This document shows, piece by piece, positions 11,011 through 22,009 of a stretch of DNA of 64,000 bases. Source of the stretch: Paguma larvata (taxonomy: Eukaryota > Chordata > Mammalia > Carnivora > Viverridae); contig CM057826.1 in the NCBI GenBank assembly GCA_030068075.1, positions 61,353,312 to 61,417,311 of the forward strand. The letters are read 5' to 3'. Below the pieces are notes generated by a model. That model had not been told where the DNA came from. It was given only the letters and a program-made list of their open reading frames with translations, and did no database searches. The first letter of the stretch is position 1, and the number at the start of each line of letters is the position of its first letter. The position numbers and the translations under genes were made by a program.

Positions 11011-11426
11011 CACAAACCGCAGGCTAGATGTGGGATTCAAGAGCCTTTAATCCTTCCAGCGCCAAGATTTCCTCTGAGACCCCTCCCCCTCCACAGATGT
11101 CTTTATAGATCCTACCTTCTTGGGTAACTGCTTCTCTGAGCATCCGTGGTTCATCACAGAAGGAAAGGGCTGGTAGAATTCCATGCCAAAGCAGAGGCGC
11201 ACACCACTTCTGACAGCCTGTTTGGCCGATATACATTGGTATAATCGATGTACATTAAAACTAAAAAACAGCTCACAAACCCTGGTGACTACCTTCCTGA
11301 ACCTCAAAGTAGGATTAATTTATGCAATTTGTATCGATGCTATTGCCTAGGGAGAAGCATTGTTTTCAATCGAACAGTTTTCGTTGTTGTTCGGTGAGCT
11401 CTTTTTTCTCCACCTCTCCCCTTCTT
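11011..11426. other. Unassigned non-coding stretch
   Basis: No gene or repeat is recognised, apart from the SINE target site at 11413-11426. Confidence 0.4.
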
Positions 11427-11650
11427 CTTTTTTTAAAAATGTTTATTTATTTATTTTGAGAGGGGGAGAGAGAGTGAGAGCAGGGGAGGGGCAGAGAGAG
11501 ATAGAGGGAGAGAGAATCCCAAGCAGGCTCTGCGCTGTCAGCACAGAGCCCAACGCCAGGCTCGATCTCACAAATCAACCGTGAGATCGTGACCTGAGCC
11601 ACAATCAAGAGTCAGATGCTTAACCGACTGAGCCACCCAGGTGCCCCCCG
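11427..11650 (-). mobile_element. CAN-SINE (felid SINEC) with TSD
   Basis: Full-length minus copy flanked by CCTCTCCCCTTCTT (11413-11426) and CCTCCCCCCTTCTT (11651-11664), one mismatch. Confidence 0.95.
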
Positions 11651-12051
11651 CCTCCCCCCTTCTTGATGCAACCCTAATCTTGAACTTTATCCAAAATCCA
11701 ATTAAAACCTAGTCTCCTCCCTGACATTTCTTGCCGTGGAATTCTACCACACTTGCATTAAAGCACCAATCTTGAACTCCTGTCTGGTGACATTCTGTAT
11801 CTTACCTTCCCTTGTTTTCTTGCAAAACCCTCCAGGCTCCTATGAGAAGATCCCAAACCTTGAACTTGGTGCCATGCATTAATGAGGATCCTCTCAATTC
11901 CAAGTGATAGAAACCAACTCAACCTGGCGTAAGCACAAAAGGAAATGGATTGGCTTAAATGTAACAGAAAAGTCCACGTGTACGCAGGTGTCAGACATGG
12001 CTCAATCCATAAGACTAAAAACTTATACCAAAACTTGATGTCTTTCTCCAC

Positions 12052-12164
12052 TAAGGTGACCAAGCAGTCTTAAGTTTGCTGGGGAATGAGGGCTTCCCGT
12101 AACGGGGGACTTTCGGTGCTAAAGTCCCAGGAAAACCAAAACACCTTATTGGTTGGGCACCTTA
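12052..12164. mobile_element. Short TIR DNA transposon, nested
   Basis: A 113-bp element bounded by 12-bp inverted repeats: TAAGGTGACCAA (12052-12063) and TTGGGCACCTTA (12153-12164), one mismatch. The core ('gaatgagggcttcccgtaac..gggactttcggtgctaaagtccc') fits a small non-autonomous MER-type DNA transposon of placental mammals, probably hAT. No transposase is present. Confidence 0.7.
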
Positions 12165-12294
12165 TTCTCCGCTTCCTGGTTCAATTTCCCTCTGGGCTAG
12201 TGCCATCTTTAATCATATCCTCTGTGTGGTCTGGGACCTCAAGGCTTACAGTATCTCCACAACTAACAGTTCTAGTGGAAAAGAACTGCTCTTT

Positions 12295-12498
12295 TAAAAA
12301 AAAAAAATGTTTATTTATTCTTGAGAGACACAGAGAAACAGGGCCAGTGAGGGAGGGGCAGAGAAAAAGAGGGAGACACAGAATCTGAAGCAGGCTCCAG
12401 GCTCCAAGCTGTCAGCACAGAGCCTGATGCAGGGCTTGAACCCATGAACAGTGAGATTATGACCTAAGTTGAAATCCACTGAGCCACCCAGGTGCCCC
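12295..12498 (-). mobile_element. CAN-SINE (felid SINEC)
   Basis: Minus copy nested in the ancient repeat. Probable TSD AAGAACTGCTCTTT before and AAGAATTTCTCTTT after. The A-box region is shortened ('ttgaaatccactgagccaccc' lacks the usual intervening bases). Confidence 0.9.
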
Positions 12499-12789
12499 AA
12501 GAATTTCTCTTTCCCAGTGGTTTCATCAAAATCTCAGCATTGTGTCTCAGTGCCCTGGCCTGGATCACAGGACAATCCTTGAGCCAATTCTCATGGCCAA
12601 GTGACATGTGGGACACTGATTGACCAGGCATGGGACACACGCCCACCTCAAGGGCTGAGTCCTAGAATCAGCTGAACCAAAATGAACAGAGTTGAAAATG
12701 AAAGAGAGATGGGTGCTCAGAGGGAAATCCACTCTCTGCTGTTGGCAGAAAAGGGACATTGTGGGCAAGTGAAACAAATTCCACTATAA

Positions 12790-12940
12790 GAGTAACGTGG
12801 CAGAAAGAGCAGTCGGCCCAGTGTCGCACAGACCTGAGTTCAAGTCCCAAGTCTGTCATTTCCAAAGGGACCCTGCTGAGCTGCTCAGAGGTAACAAGCA
12901 GTTTTTACAGCCATTGTGAAGATTAAAAGCTCAAGATGTT
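12790..12940 (-). mobile_element. MIR fragment
   Basis: MIR minus orientation: 'gacctgagttcaagtcccaagtctgtcattt' matches the diagnostic core, followed by 'attgtgaagattaaa'. Confidence 0.75.
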
Positions 12941-12941
12941 G

Positions 12942-13062
12942 GAGTACCTGGCTGGCTCAGCCGGTGGGGCAGGCAACTCTTGAGCTCAGGGTTGTAAGTT
13001 CAAGCCCCATGTTGGGCATAGAGACTACTCAAAAATAAAATCTCAAAAAAAAAAAAAGAAAG
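12942..13062 (+). mobile_element. Older short CAN-SINE
   Basis: tRNA-like head 'gagtacctggctggctcagccggtgg', B-box region 'gttgtaagttcaagccccatgttggg', then 'gagactactcaaaaataaaatctc' and an A tail. It lacks the CT-rich body of the long felid class. The TSD is AAAGCTCAAGATGTTG (12926-12941) and AAAGCACAAGGCGTTG (13063-13078), three mismatches in 16, which suits greater age. Confidence 0.85.
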
Positions 13063-13078
13063 AAAGCACAAGGCGTTG

Positions 13079-13749
13079 ATGGGAACCGGCAAGGAGCAGA
13101 TGCAGGCTCAATATTCTGCCCACCACACTTGCCTGGAAATAAACAGCTTTAACCAAGCATCCCCTGTGACAGAAACCAAAGGCATCTTTCATAATATGTA
13201 ATTGACTAGGAACTGGTTTCTGTCTTAAAGCAAGTGTGATTCGGAGTTATTTTGAAAGCATTAGCATTCAACACTTCTACTTACCCTGAGATCCCGGAGC
13301 AAAAATGCATCATCTCATTAAAAAAAAAAAAAAGAAAAGAAAGAAAGAAAGGAAAGAAAGTGGTCTAAATACAGGAGCTGGGATATGAGAACCTTGATGT
13401 CGATGAGAAGTATCTTCCTTCCCTCAGACTGCTTCATGAGACCAGTCCTCTGAAGATACTAAACAGACGAGTCCTTTAAACGAGATCTTCAAGCTCAAAA
13501 GCTGAGAAAGGCGTCAGCCCCGTGAAAACTTTGCAAGGGTATTTGTAAATGACGGAGAGTAACTATTCACTTCTTTCTAGAGTCCACTTTGTACTTGAAA
13601 TTTAAGTTATTGCGGAGGGGAGAGGTATAAGAAATAGTTCATCTATCAGATCAGAGTTTTTTAAGGATCTTTGGATGTGATCTGATCTACCTTCTAATTT
13701 ACTGTTAGCGACACCAAGTAGCTCAAAGGCATTAGGATGATCTACCCCC
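13079..13749. other. Unassigned stretch with an A-rich/GAAA tract
   Basis: No gene is recognised. A poly-A followed by imperfect GAAA units lies at 13319-13362 and may be the remnant tail of a lost retroposon. Confidence 0.4.
13319..13362. repeat. A-rich/(GAAA)n tract
   Basis: About 14 A residues followed by GAAAA/GAAA units. Confidence 0.9.
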
Positions 13750-14075
13750 TTGGGGCTCCTTCAAAATGCTGTTTTCTCCACCTCAAATGCTCATGGACCC
13801 TCCCCCATACCTCTTCCTTCGCAACTCAGCTAATGGCCACCTGTCCTGAAATCTTTCTGGGACACCTCCTACACCAGGTTGGATGAGGCGGCCTGTCCCA
13901 GTGCACTCGAAGTCACAGTGGACAGCAATCATTGATCTAGTTCCCCCTGCCAGTCCTACCCCCCACTGTCTCACCCTGAGCTCCTTAGGGGCAGACACAA
14001 CGTATTACTCATTGCCGAGTCCCGAGTATGTAACATAGGGCTTGGAACGCACCAAGGATCGGTCATAGCTTATCG
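13750..14075 (+). mobile_element. L2 3' fragment
   Basis: L2 blocks in order: 'caaatgctcatggaccctccc', 'cctgtcctgaaatctttctgg', 'ctcaccctgagctccttaggggcag', then 'gagtatgtaacatagggcttgg'. Confidence 0.75.
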
Positions 14076-14784
14076 TCAGAAAGACCAATCGGACTGGATC
14101 CATTTTGTAAGTACTATGTGGCAAGTATTTCCACCTTGGAGGACAAATCTGGCCCAAGTATAAGAAAGCAACTGAGCCCAGCCACAAAGATAGAATGTGG
14201 CATTTTATATTCATCTAACGCATCCCTTCTCTGTGTGCTTGGCCAAGGGTACGGAGCACATATGTCACTTCAAGGAATAGACAGGTGGGCGATTTAAGAA
14301 GCATCCAGAGTCGACAGTAATAAGGGGGAAAGCGACTTCAAAAAGAGGCAGGGAAAAGTTCAGAGAAGGGCTGATTACTTCTGCCCCACCGTGTTTGAAC
14401 GGACAACAGAGAGAGAGGAGGTGGTCTCGGTGGAGGAAACCACACGATCAGAGAGCTGGAGGCAGGAAAGTGGCATTGGGTTAGGCAAGTTTGTGCCCAA
14501 ACCCCGGCTCTCCCACTGGCCACTTGTGGGGGGTTGGCGGGTGGGTAGAGGCGTGAGCGTGGCAGTGCCAGAGGACCGTCCGAGACGTGCTGTGCAGGGA
14601 GGTTGGATGTGGGAAACCTGAAGGTCGGGATAGCGAGTCTTCTGGTGTCAGTGAGGGGCAGAGAGGCAGCTTCGGGCTCAAGGGAGAAGTGGGAGGCACC
14701 TCAGTCCCTTCTCTGGCCTGCTCTGGGAATCTGGGCCATTTCCTTTGCTCCTCACTCTACCATCCCATCCGTTCCGAAGGCAGG
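14076..14784. other. Unassigned non-coding stretch
   Basis: GC rises over 14.38-14.75 kb and opens several overlapping chance frames on both strands. No product or repeat is recognised. Confidence 0.35.
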
Positions 14785-14960
14785 TTGAGCTGGATTCCAA
14801 CGGCAGCTCCAATAGACCGTGGGGCAAACCATGCAAATGTCTGAGTTCAATGTACCTATCCGTGGACTGGGGTTGAAAGCATCTACCATAGAACGTAATT
14901 AAAAGGATTGGAAACACTGTTTATAAAGCACTGAGCCGTGGGCCAGGCGAGCTGCTGCGG
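14785..14960 (-). mobile_element. MIR fragment
   Basis: MIR minus words, degraded: 'cgtggggcaaaccatgc', 'ggttgaaagcatctacc', 'acgtaattaaaagg' and 'ataaagcactgagccgtgggcc'. Confidence 0.5.
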
Positions 14961-15210
14961 ATACCCCCTCTACAAAATAATTATTCCCTAGCCAGGAGCA
15001 TGCTAGCAGCTAGTGTGAGAACCATATGGGCAAGTCAAAGTAAATTAATTAAATTGAGTATAAATTGAATCCCTTCCAGTTTGTCCTCCATAGTAATAAA
15101 TATTCATCCTTTTGTAAGAATCTTGCATTTTTCAAAGTACCTGTCTCCATTTATCTGAACGACAAAGGAACAAAGTGGCTTTTTGCTAGGATTTTCAGAA
15201 GCAATTTTTA

Positions 15211-15415
15211 AATGTTTATTTTTAAGAGAGAGAGGGAGGGAGACAGAGCATGAGCAGGGGAGAGGTAGAGAGACAAGGAGACACAGAATCTGAAGCAGGC
15301 TCCAGGCTCTGGGCTGTCGGCACAGAGCCCCATGCGGGGCCCAGACTCACGAACCATGAGGTCATGATCTGAGCTGAAATCTGATGCTCAACAGACTGAG
15401 CCACCCAGGAGCCCC
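15211..15415 (-). mobile_element. CAN-SINE (felid SINEC) with 19-bp TSD
   Basis: TCAGAAGCAATTTTTAAAT (15195-15213, running into the tail) and TCAGAACCAATTTTTAAAT (15416-15434) flank the copy, one mismatch in 19. This is the longest TSD in the window. Confidence 0.95.
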
Positions 15416-15519
15416 TCAGAACCAATTTTTAAATAATTTGGAGACAGTCAGCAGTTCTCCAGAAGGGTTCCCGTGGGAACAATTCCTACTATTCACAATA
15501 AACATCTCCTACCTTTCCC

Positions 15520-15650
15520 GAACTGACTTTTAAGACCCTCTTATCTTTGCTCATGCTGTTCCTTCTGTTCGGAATTTCTTTTCCCATTCCCTCCTTTTCC
15601 CATCTACTCGTCAATACCCATCTCCCCCACCACGCAGTGAGCAGAATTAA
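15520..15650 (+). mobile_element. Possible L2 fragment
   Basis: 'tatctttgctcatgctgttccttctg' and 'ttcccattccctccttttcccat' resemble the L2 '...TTGCACATGCTGTTCCCTC' block. Weak otherwise. Confidence 0.45.
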
Positions 15651-15654
15651 ATAG

Positions 15655-15785
15655 CTCTAGTTAGGATGCCAGCCCCGCTCCATGCTCACTACGGAACGCT
15701 GCACAGATTTCCAGGTCCCTTCCGTCTCTGTTTCCCCATCCGTAAGATGGCAATAATCGGAGTGCTTATCTCCCACTATTCCTGG
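15655..15785 (-). mobile_element. MIR fragment
   Basis: MIR minus words: 'ccttccgtctctgtttccccatccgtaagatggcaataatcggagtgcttatctccca'. Confidence 0.7.
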
Positions 15786-15889
15786 TCGTGTTCCCTCGTC
15801 CTTTCACATGCAACTGGAAGACTTCGCTCACTGTCCTTTTGCCCTCTTTAGTTCTCTCGGGCCCCCCAGCCTCACCTCTAGGGTGGTGG

Positions 15890-16060
15890 GAATCCCATCC
15901 TGGGGCCCACCAATTCCACTTCCAGGAATCGAGCTTAAGGGCCTGTAATCTGAAATGAACTCAGAGCCGATACTCCAAGATGTCCATCGCAGCACCCTTC
16001 TGATCAATAGCATTTGCAAACAACCTAAGTGCAAGTGCGGCAGGCCGTTTAGTGCTGTAG
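15890..16060 (+). mobile_element. Old L1 ORF2 3'-end fragment
   Basis: 'ccaattccacttccaggaatcgagcttaaggg', 'caagatgtccatcgcagcaccc' and 'aaacaacctaagtgcaagtg' match, in order, the conserved nucleotide blocks near the 3' end of L1 ORF2. No open frame survives. Confidence 0.65.
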
Positions 16061-16194
16061 GCCTAGTCAGTGACTGGGGCAAGGATTAGAGGGCTGTCAC
16101 TAAGGCCCGGATCATGTCTGAGTCCTCCCTAACATCAGTACCTCAGGAAGAGCCTTGAACGAAGTAGCTACTCAGTAGATGTTGCCAGTCGTGC

Positions 16195-16400
16195 GTTCAA
16201 CAAAGATTCACTGGGCACCTGTGTTGAGCAGGCACTGTGCTACGTGTTTTCTGTGAGCTATCTTATTTAATCTTCCCAATACCCATCTGGAAGTGACGTT
16301 TTTGACCCCAATTTAAAAATAAAGAGACAAGCTTTAAGAGGTGAAGTCAAACCCAGCTCTGCCAGTCTTGACGGCATGCACTAACCGTGGTTCCGCTGCT
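16195..16400 (+). mobile_element. MIR fragment
   Basis: 'cactgggcacctgtgttgagcaggcactgtgctacgtg' is a strong MIR 5' core, followed by 'ttatttaatcttcccaatacccatc' and 'gacaagctttaagagg'. Confidence 0.8.
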
Positions 16401-16403
16401 CTT

Positions 16404-16435
16404 AATGAATGAACGAATGAATGAATGAATGAATG
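16404..16435. repeat. (AATG)n microsatellite
   Basis: Eight AATG units with one A-to-C change. It directly follows the MIR. Confidence 0.9.
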
Positions 16436-16544
16436 CCTCTGATGATTGTTCATCTATGTACAAGTTAAATGCAAATATGATATCCTTGAATGGAAATCTC
16501 TTAATGCTACTCAGCGTCTAGAAATATCATCAATTCGATTATAA

Positions 16545-16660
16545 AGAAAGAAAGTTGAGTGACTTACCCAAGCCACACAGCCAATGAGGGACCGAGTTCT
16601 AACAAGAATCGGGTTTCCTGGTCCCTCATCCACATCCCTGCCCACTGTCCTTGTCTCAGT
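16545..16660 (+). mobile_element. MIR fragment
   Basis: 'gttgagtgacttacccaagccacacagccaatgagggaccgagttc' is the MIR right core. It may be the rest of the MIR starting at 16195, separated by unrelated sequence. Confidence 0.7.
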
Positions 16661-17228
16661 TGGAGTCCAATGGCTGCCGTTCACTTATACGGCACTCAGG
16701 GCCAGTCTTAGATGAAAACGTTGAGCTAGAAGAGCATGCGGTCGTCTGCAAAGATATCTTTGTGGAAGCTCTTTGTGAATGAGAAGGCCATTGCCAAGTT
16801 TTTCTCCTATGGTATTGTCAGAAAGAATGGGCAATTCGGCACCACCCAAGACTGAGCAGTTACCCTGTTTAGTCCATTCCAACCCCTTCCCATGGTCTGT
16901 GAAATATGAAACATGACCTCACTCACTGCTACTCTTCTCCCAGGTCTGTAGATATTCCCACTTGATTGCCCAAACACTGCAATATTTTCTACCTCAGTTG
17001 CCTGATCCGGTTTTTCTGGAAATAATTTCTAGAAATGTCTCCTTCGGGAGAGGGAGGGTCCAAAGAGTCTTCCACTGCTTCTAGAAAAGAAAAACCAAGT
17101 TGAGAGTAACGCGAGCCTGGGATCATTTCAGTAATAATGGTAATAAGAGGACAAGGTGAATAGTCAGTTCAAATCAGAAGAAAGGTCTATATTTTCCCAA
17201 TCCCTCCAGAAGTTTTTCAATTCTACAT
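16661..17228. other. Unassigned non-coding stretch
   Basis: No gene or repeat is recognised. Confidence 0.4.
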
Positions 17229-17294
17229 TTGTTGGGGTGAGCACTGGGTGTTGTACATAAGCCAATTTGACAATAAATTCTATTTTAAAAAAAT
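17229..17294 (+). mobile_element. Carnivore L1 3'-terminal fragment
   Basis: 'ggggtgagcactgggtgttgtacataagccaatttgacaataaattctatttt' plus an A run is the extreme 3' end of a carnivore L1 subfamily. Heavily 5' truncated (about 65 bp). Confidence 0.75.
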
Positions 17295-17869
17295 GCTCCT
17301 CTCTACTTGGAGATGCGTAACCGCAGCTTACAATGGAAGAGAACCTTTAAAACAGAGAATCTCAAACGGATGGTGACTCAAAGTCACCATTTAACAGTGC
17401 TATTCAAGAAGCAAAATAAAGATGAGGTTGCCATAGGAACCTCTGTAACACCTGGCATAGCACCTCTAACTCACACAGCTGTATCTTAAAGAAACATAGA
17501 CATCGACTGATGCTTTTATTCAACCCCTGGGGCCAACTGTGCTTTCCTGATATTCAGTGAGGGGACCCTAACTGATATACATTATCTTTTTAATAAGGGA
17601 GACATTACGAGAGCAATGTAGTCTCCCCAAGTTCAGATGCATTTTTATTTTAAGTGTCTGCTGTATCCCAATTTGTGAAAGTCTATTTCTTCCTCCAGAA
17701 TTATTCCTGTTCGTGGTGTAACATAGGACATAGATCTGTGCGCTCGTTCAATCTTTGCAGCTTGCACAAACATTGGTATGAGAAACAGGCAATGAGTTTA
17801 AATATATGGAAGGTCAAGTCTGTCAGTATGAACTGCAGAGACACCCGAAAGGACCCCATACGGGAAGTC
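17295..17869. other. Unassigned non-coding stretch
   Basis: AT-rich with no recognised gene or repeat. Frames of 60-91 codons resemble nothing known. Confidence 0.4.
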
Positions 17870-17990
17870 ACAAATCTGGGCATGACTCCTGGCTTCACCA
17901 TTAGCTGGGTAGTTATTTCTCCTCTCTGACCTTCGGTATCCTCATCAACTATATCTACTGCCTATGAAGATACCTACATCACCAGGAGAA
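17870..17990 (-). mobile_element. MIR fragment
   Basis: 'gactcctggcttcaccattagctgggtag' and 'tctctgaccttcggtatcctcatca' fit the MIR minus core. Confidence 0.7.
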
Positions 17991-18224
17991 CGTGGAAATT
18001 CCATTAGATCATTGGAGGAGGAAAGTCTTTGCAAAGTGTAGGAAGAGAAAGAACTGCCAATTCTTGAGTGCCTAGTGTGTGCTAGGCCCACAAAAGCAAC
18101 TTACTATTTTTTTAAGTGCAAAGTTCAAAGCAAACATGAATCAGAGATGAGTCTGTATAGGTCAACAAGATGCGGTAACGCAAGACCTCGAGTATCAAAC
18201 TAAAGAGCGTGTCTTTCGTGATGT

Positions 18225-18440
18225 AAGTAACTGGAAACCACCGATGGGTTTTGAGTAGCATTGTTGCATGATCAAACCTAGGTCTTAAGAGGGTGCCTTA
18301 GGATAATGAGGAGGCAGATAGAGACAGGAACTGGATGAAGAACAGCAGAGAGGCTATTATGATAATCCAGGAGAGAGATAATTAAACCTGACAAAGGACA
18401 GTGGAAGTGGAGGTATCTTTAATGATATATCTCTATGAGC
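18225..18440 (-). mobile_element. L2 fragment
   Basis: L2 minus words: 'gatgggttttgagtagc', 'tgcatgatcaaacctaggtcttaagagggtgc' and 'gaggctattatgataatccaggagagagat'. Confidence 0.7.
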
Positions 18441-18506
18441 AGGAGGAGGTGATGTGGTCTGGATGATGGTTCGATAGATGACTTAATATATGTACTCGAA
18501 TAGTTG

Positions 18507-18880
18507 CTGCTCTGGGTTGAATTGTGCACCCCTCCCAAATATACTGAAGTTCTAACCCCAGGGACCTATAGGTATTATCTTATTTGGAAGTGAGCCTTTG
18601 CAAGAGCAATCAATTAAAACAAGGTTATACTGGATCAGGGTGCACCTAATTCAATGACTGGTGTCCTTGTACAAAGAAGGCAATTTGGACACAGAGACAC
18701 ACAGGGAAAAGGCCATGTGATGACACAAGTAGAAATTGGAGTGAAGCGTCTACAAGCCAAGAACACCAAAGATCGCCAGGACCACCAGAAGCTACGAGAG
18801 AGGAATGGAAAAAAATCATCTCCTGGGGCCTTAGAGAGAGCATGGCTTTGCCGACACCTTTATTTTGGCATGATGAAGAA
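18507..18880 (+). mobile_element. MLT1-type MaLR LTR, 3' truncated
   Basis: Follows MLT1 in order: 'ggttgaattgtgcacccctcccaaatatactgaagttctaacccc', 'cttatttggaagtgagcctttgcaagagcaatcaa', 'caatgactggtgtccttgtacaaagaaggcaatttggacac' and 'agcgtctacaagccaagaacacc'. The match stops at about 18880, before the polyadenylation signal. Frames of 120 and 213 codons crossing it are repeat-derived. Confidence 0.85.
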
Positions 18881-20090
18881 ATGGCCCATATCGCGTGTAC
18901 GGGGTGCTCCATCCAGATTCCCCCCTCAGGACCAAGGCACTCGTTGCCCCCAGCCTGGGAATGGCGGCACCGGCGGCTCAGAGATGTGTGCCTCTCCAGG
19001 AATTGTGCTTCGCTGAAAAAAGCCACTTCACCTGATATCTTGTCTTCTTCCTTGATGCGGCCATGTCTAACTGCTGGTTGGTGTGGATATCCAAAGATCT
19101 CCCTTACCTCAGCTGAAGACGTCTCTGCAGGGCCATCCCAGCTCCCAAGCTCCCCACTGGATAGCCTGAAGCCACTGTTGTAACTGCATTGTAGCTCATC
19201 TCCCCTCTCAGCCCAACCAAGCTTCTCTCGCTTCCTTGCATTTTTGCTCCTCCCTTGCGTTACCCAATATGGCTCTTGCTTGCACACAAACTACCGTCTC
19301 AGAGTCTTCCTCCAGGGACCTGAACTTAAGGCACCCCACAACATTATTTCCGGCCCCACAAATGGCATGTTGGCTTTCAGCCAGAGACTCAGGTTCTGTA
19401 TGAACCTGCAGGGCACAACCAAATGAAACCAAGGTTGTGTGAATGAAAGAAAAATTCCCTCCACGAAAGGCGATTGCCATCGAATTTTAAAAATGAAAAT
19501 TCGGAGGTGAAAAGAAGCCTTGTTCACCAGCATTCAGAGAATGTTAAAAAAAATACATGCTAGATTCCAGTGGAGGGCACGAAATAATCGTGGAAGACCA
19601 TCAATACTTTATTCCCCCCAAACCACCACCACGAGCAAATGTCATAATAACCCACCGAGGACTCATGGAAAGATTGTGACCTGGGCCGACACGAGAGGCC
19701 GAAGGAACTAGAAATTATAATAAGAATGAAAATCAGGCTCGTGAGAATGAAAATAAGAAAAAGCTTATCAAAGTTCCAAGGAAACATAGAATGTGAGCCA
19801 CGGAAAGGACAAGAAGCAGAAAGACAGGAGGAAATGTATTCATTCTATTCATTTTTACTAAGTCACCGAATCTCTTTGTCAACAGGAGTTTGGTTTTAGG
19901 GACAAGAGGCAAAAGATGAGGAGACCAGTTGACGTGAGGACATGGCCTTTTGATTTTTCAGGAGTCCAAATATCTTCAGACACATGACCCCAAATCGGTT
20001 GTAACTTCTATATGGAAAACTGTAATTGTCAAAACTGTTTATGGAGGGCTTGCCCTCCTCAAACACTTGCCCTGAATTCACTCACTGTAC
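18881..20090. other. Unassigned stretch, possible LTR-like segment inside
   Basis: The part at 19140-19335 ends with 'tggctcttgcttgcacac', 'ccgtctcagagtcttcctccaggg', resembling the 3' end of an old LTR. I cannot confirm it. The rest is unrecognised. Confidence 0.35.
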
Positions 20091-20094
20091 TCAA

Positions 20095-20215
20095 GACAAT
20101 GCTATAATTTGGGTTCTATTACTTTGCTCTCCTTTTAGAGTTCATCGACAAAGGAGAGGAAGGTAAAGGAACTTGCCCAACGTCTTACTCCTCAACCTCT
20201 TGGCATGGAAGCCTG
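20095..20215 (+). mobile_element. MIR fragment
   Basis: 'gacaatgctataatttgggttctattac', 'gacaaaggagaggaaggtaaaggaacttgcccaacg' fit the MIR right half. Confidence 0.55.
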
Positions 20216-20834
20216 GGGCAGGCCGGGTCCTGGGCTCTGCCTCCTCACTCCCACATTCTGCCCAGTCTGCAATCTCTCTCATGAATTCTTCCTTTCCTCC
20301 GCACTGAGTTTTTTTTTTTTACCTTTTTTTTCCCTGTCCAGCCTCTGTTCACAGCTTCTTCCTGATCTTCCTTTCTCTTTTTTCTCTCTGTCCTTCCAAC
20401 CCATCTTAGAGTTTGAGAAAGCCCTTTTCTTCACCGACTAAGTTCAGAGCCCATTAACTGAGAAATAGGTTCCAAAGCCAGAGGGTGATAAACACATCAG
20501 CTTTGTTCCTTTCGATGAAAGCTAGGCTGGAGGGACAGGGCTTAGATGGGGTGGGAGGGGGGCGGCAAGCAGGCTGTCAATAATCCCCTGAATTGTGTAG
20601 AACCTCAAAACTGCAGGGTAAGTATAAAGAGGGCAGTCTTCCACGCTAAGCTCACCAAAAAGCAGAAAGCAGATAAATACTGTGACTTTTATGCAGACAG
20701 ACCAATCTAAAAAGCAGGAAGAGAGAAAAAGTCTCTACAGGGCAAAGGAGTAAGTGTTCTTCTCCAGCCTGGTCCCACGTAACTGCAGTTCTACCCACGG
20801 CTCTCCCACTTACAAACCTTGGCCAGCTCCCCTG
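20216..20834. other. Unassigned stretch with polypyrimidine tract
   Basis: Pyrimidine-rich on the plus strand over 20280-20405, with two T runs at 20310-20332. A G-rich patch (20525-20567) could form a G-quadruplex. No gene is recognised. Confidence 0.4.
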
Positions 20835-21480
20835 TTCCTTCGAGATCAAATCCAAGCTCCTTAGCGAGATATTAAAGGTCCTTCCTCCCCGTGGTGGCCA
20901 TTAAAGTTATTCGTTCATGTCTCCAGTTCCTCTCTTTTTGTACCTATGGAGGGATTATATTTCCCGCTATCTTCAAATTATTCAAGGTCATGTGGCTGGC
21001 TCGGGCCAATGAAAGGTGAGTGGGAGTGTCACAGAAACCCATAACATTCAGTCTAGTCATCGCTTTCCTGTCCCCTTCCACAGCGAATGACTACAATCCA
21101 GGTGGTAGAGGGTCCATCGCCTTCAGGACAACACAGAGAAGACCTTCGCCACCACCACTGACTCATGACTGATCGTTGGCACAAGTGAGATATACACGTG
21201 TATTGTGTTTGGCTGCTGAGACTTGAAGCCTATTTGTTACTGCAACACAACCCGACCCGCTCTGACCCATGCACTACTGGCCTCCCAATTACTTTTCCAC
21301 ATGATGTGATTTCTGCACACACGATACGGCTGTTTAGCTCCATGCTTCTGCTCATACTGATCCCTCTTGGTCTTTATTCACCTGCCCTCCAACCTCCAAC
21401 CAACCTCTAATACCTCCTCCAAACCCAGAGCAAGTGTCGCCTCTTCCATGAATACTCTTTGGCCTCCCGGAGGCACAGGT
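20835..21480 (+). mobile_element. L2 fragment split by an LTR-like element
   Basis: The left part (20835-20892) contains 'gagatcaaatccaagctccttagcgag' of L2. The right part (21276-21480) contains 'catgcttctgctcatactgatccctcttgg' and 'caagtgtcgcctcttccatgaatactctttggcctcccggagg'. The intervening 20895-21275 belongs to an LTR-like insertion. Confidence 0.65.
20895..21275 (+). mobile_element. LTR-like eutherian repeat (MaLR-type 3' end)
   Basis: 'aaggtcatgtggctggctcgggccaatgaaaggtgagtgggagtg', a CT-rich middle, and a 3' end 'tgtgtttggctgctgagacttgaagcctatttgttactgcaacacaaccc...tctgac' match a common placental LTR-like repeat. Related copies are at 33640 and 36470. Confidence 0.65.
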
Positions 21481-22009
21481 AAATGCCCTCTCCCTTGAGC
21501 TCAGCTCAGAAGACATTTCATAAACGACCTGGGGGGTGGGAGTGCAGGGTGTGGCCAGGCATGACTCGTCAGCCACCTTTCGCTATGTTAAGGACCCTCT
21601 GGGTGTGTAAAGCCCATAGCCCTTTCTCTTTCATTCCCGGTTACGTCACTTCTCCCTGCAGAGCAAGCAGAAGCGTGTTAACCGTGTTTCTCTGCACTGT
21701 AGGGTGCCAGATTTGGCTTTAGCCTGAAGGAGGCGCTTGGAGTTTTCCTCCAGGCGTTCAGTGAACACGCCAGGCATCTTGCTTCAGGAGCTCAGGGAGG
21801 AGCCGTAGCGGCAGCAGCAGAACGGAGAAGGGGAGGCACATGGTGCAACATATGGTGGCAGTGGCACCTTGCCAGGGGGATTGGCCACGAGAATAATTTG
21901 GAGAACAAATTACACTCCTGCAGAGGCCCGGGGAGGAGACAAGATGAGCCCGGCTTGTTGGGCCAAAACCATGGCCGAAGGCTAAGGATGGATCGCCCTC
22001 GGTCTAGAG
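21481..22009. other. Unassigned non-coding stretch
   Basis: No recognised gene or repeat. Confidence 0.35.

Larger units (their letters stand above)
11868..12775. mobile_element. Ancient interspersed repeat, twice invaded
   Basis: The left part (11868-12050) has 'tagaaaccaactcaacctggcgtaagc', 'ggattggcttaaatgtaacagaaaagtcc' and 'caggtgtcagacatggctc'. The right part (12499-12775) has 'cccagtggtttcatcaaaa', 'gtgacatgtgggacactgattgaccagg' and 'ggaaatccactctctgctgttg'. Together they follow a repeat common across placentals whose family name I cannot recall with certainty. A short terminal-inverted-repeat (TIR) element (12052-12164) and a SINE (12295-12498) lie inside it. Confidence 0.55.

Noticed and set aside
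18646..19287. 213-codon minus-strand frame, the longest in the window
   Set aside because: It runs antisense through an MLT1-type LTR and flanking sequence; no recognisable domain and no start context.
20280..20420. Polypyrimidine tract as a splice acceptor with a following exon
   Set aside because: No clear AG-bounded coding exon or conserved peptide follows; low-complexity composition explains it.
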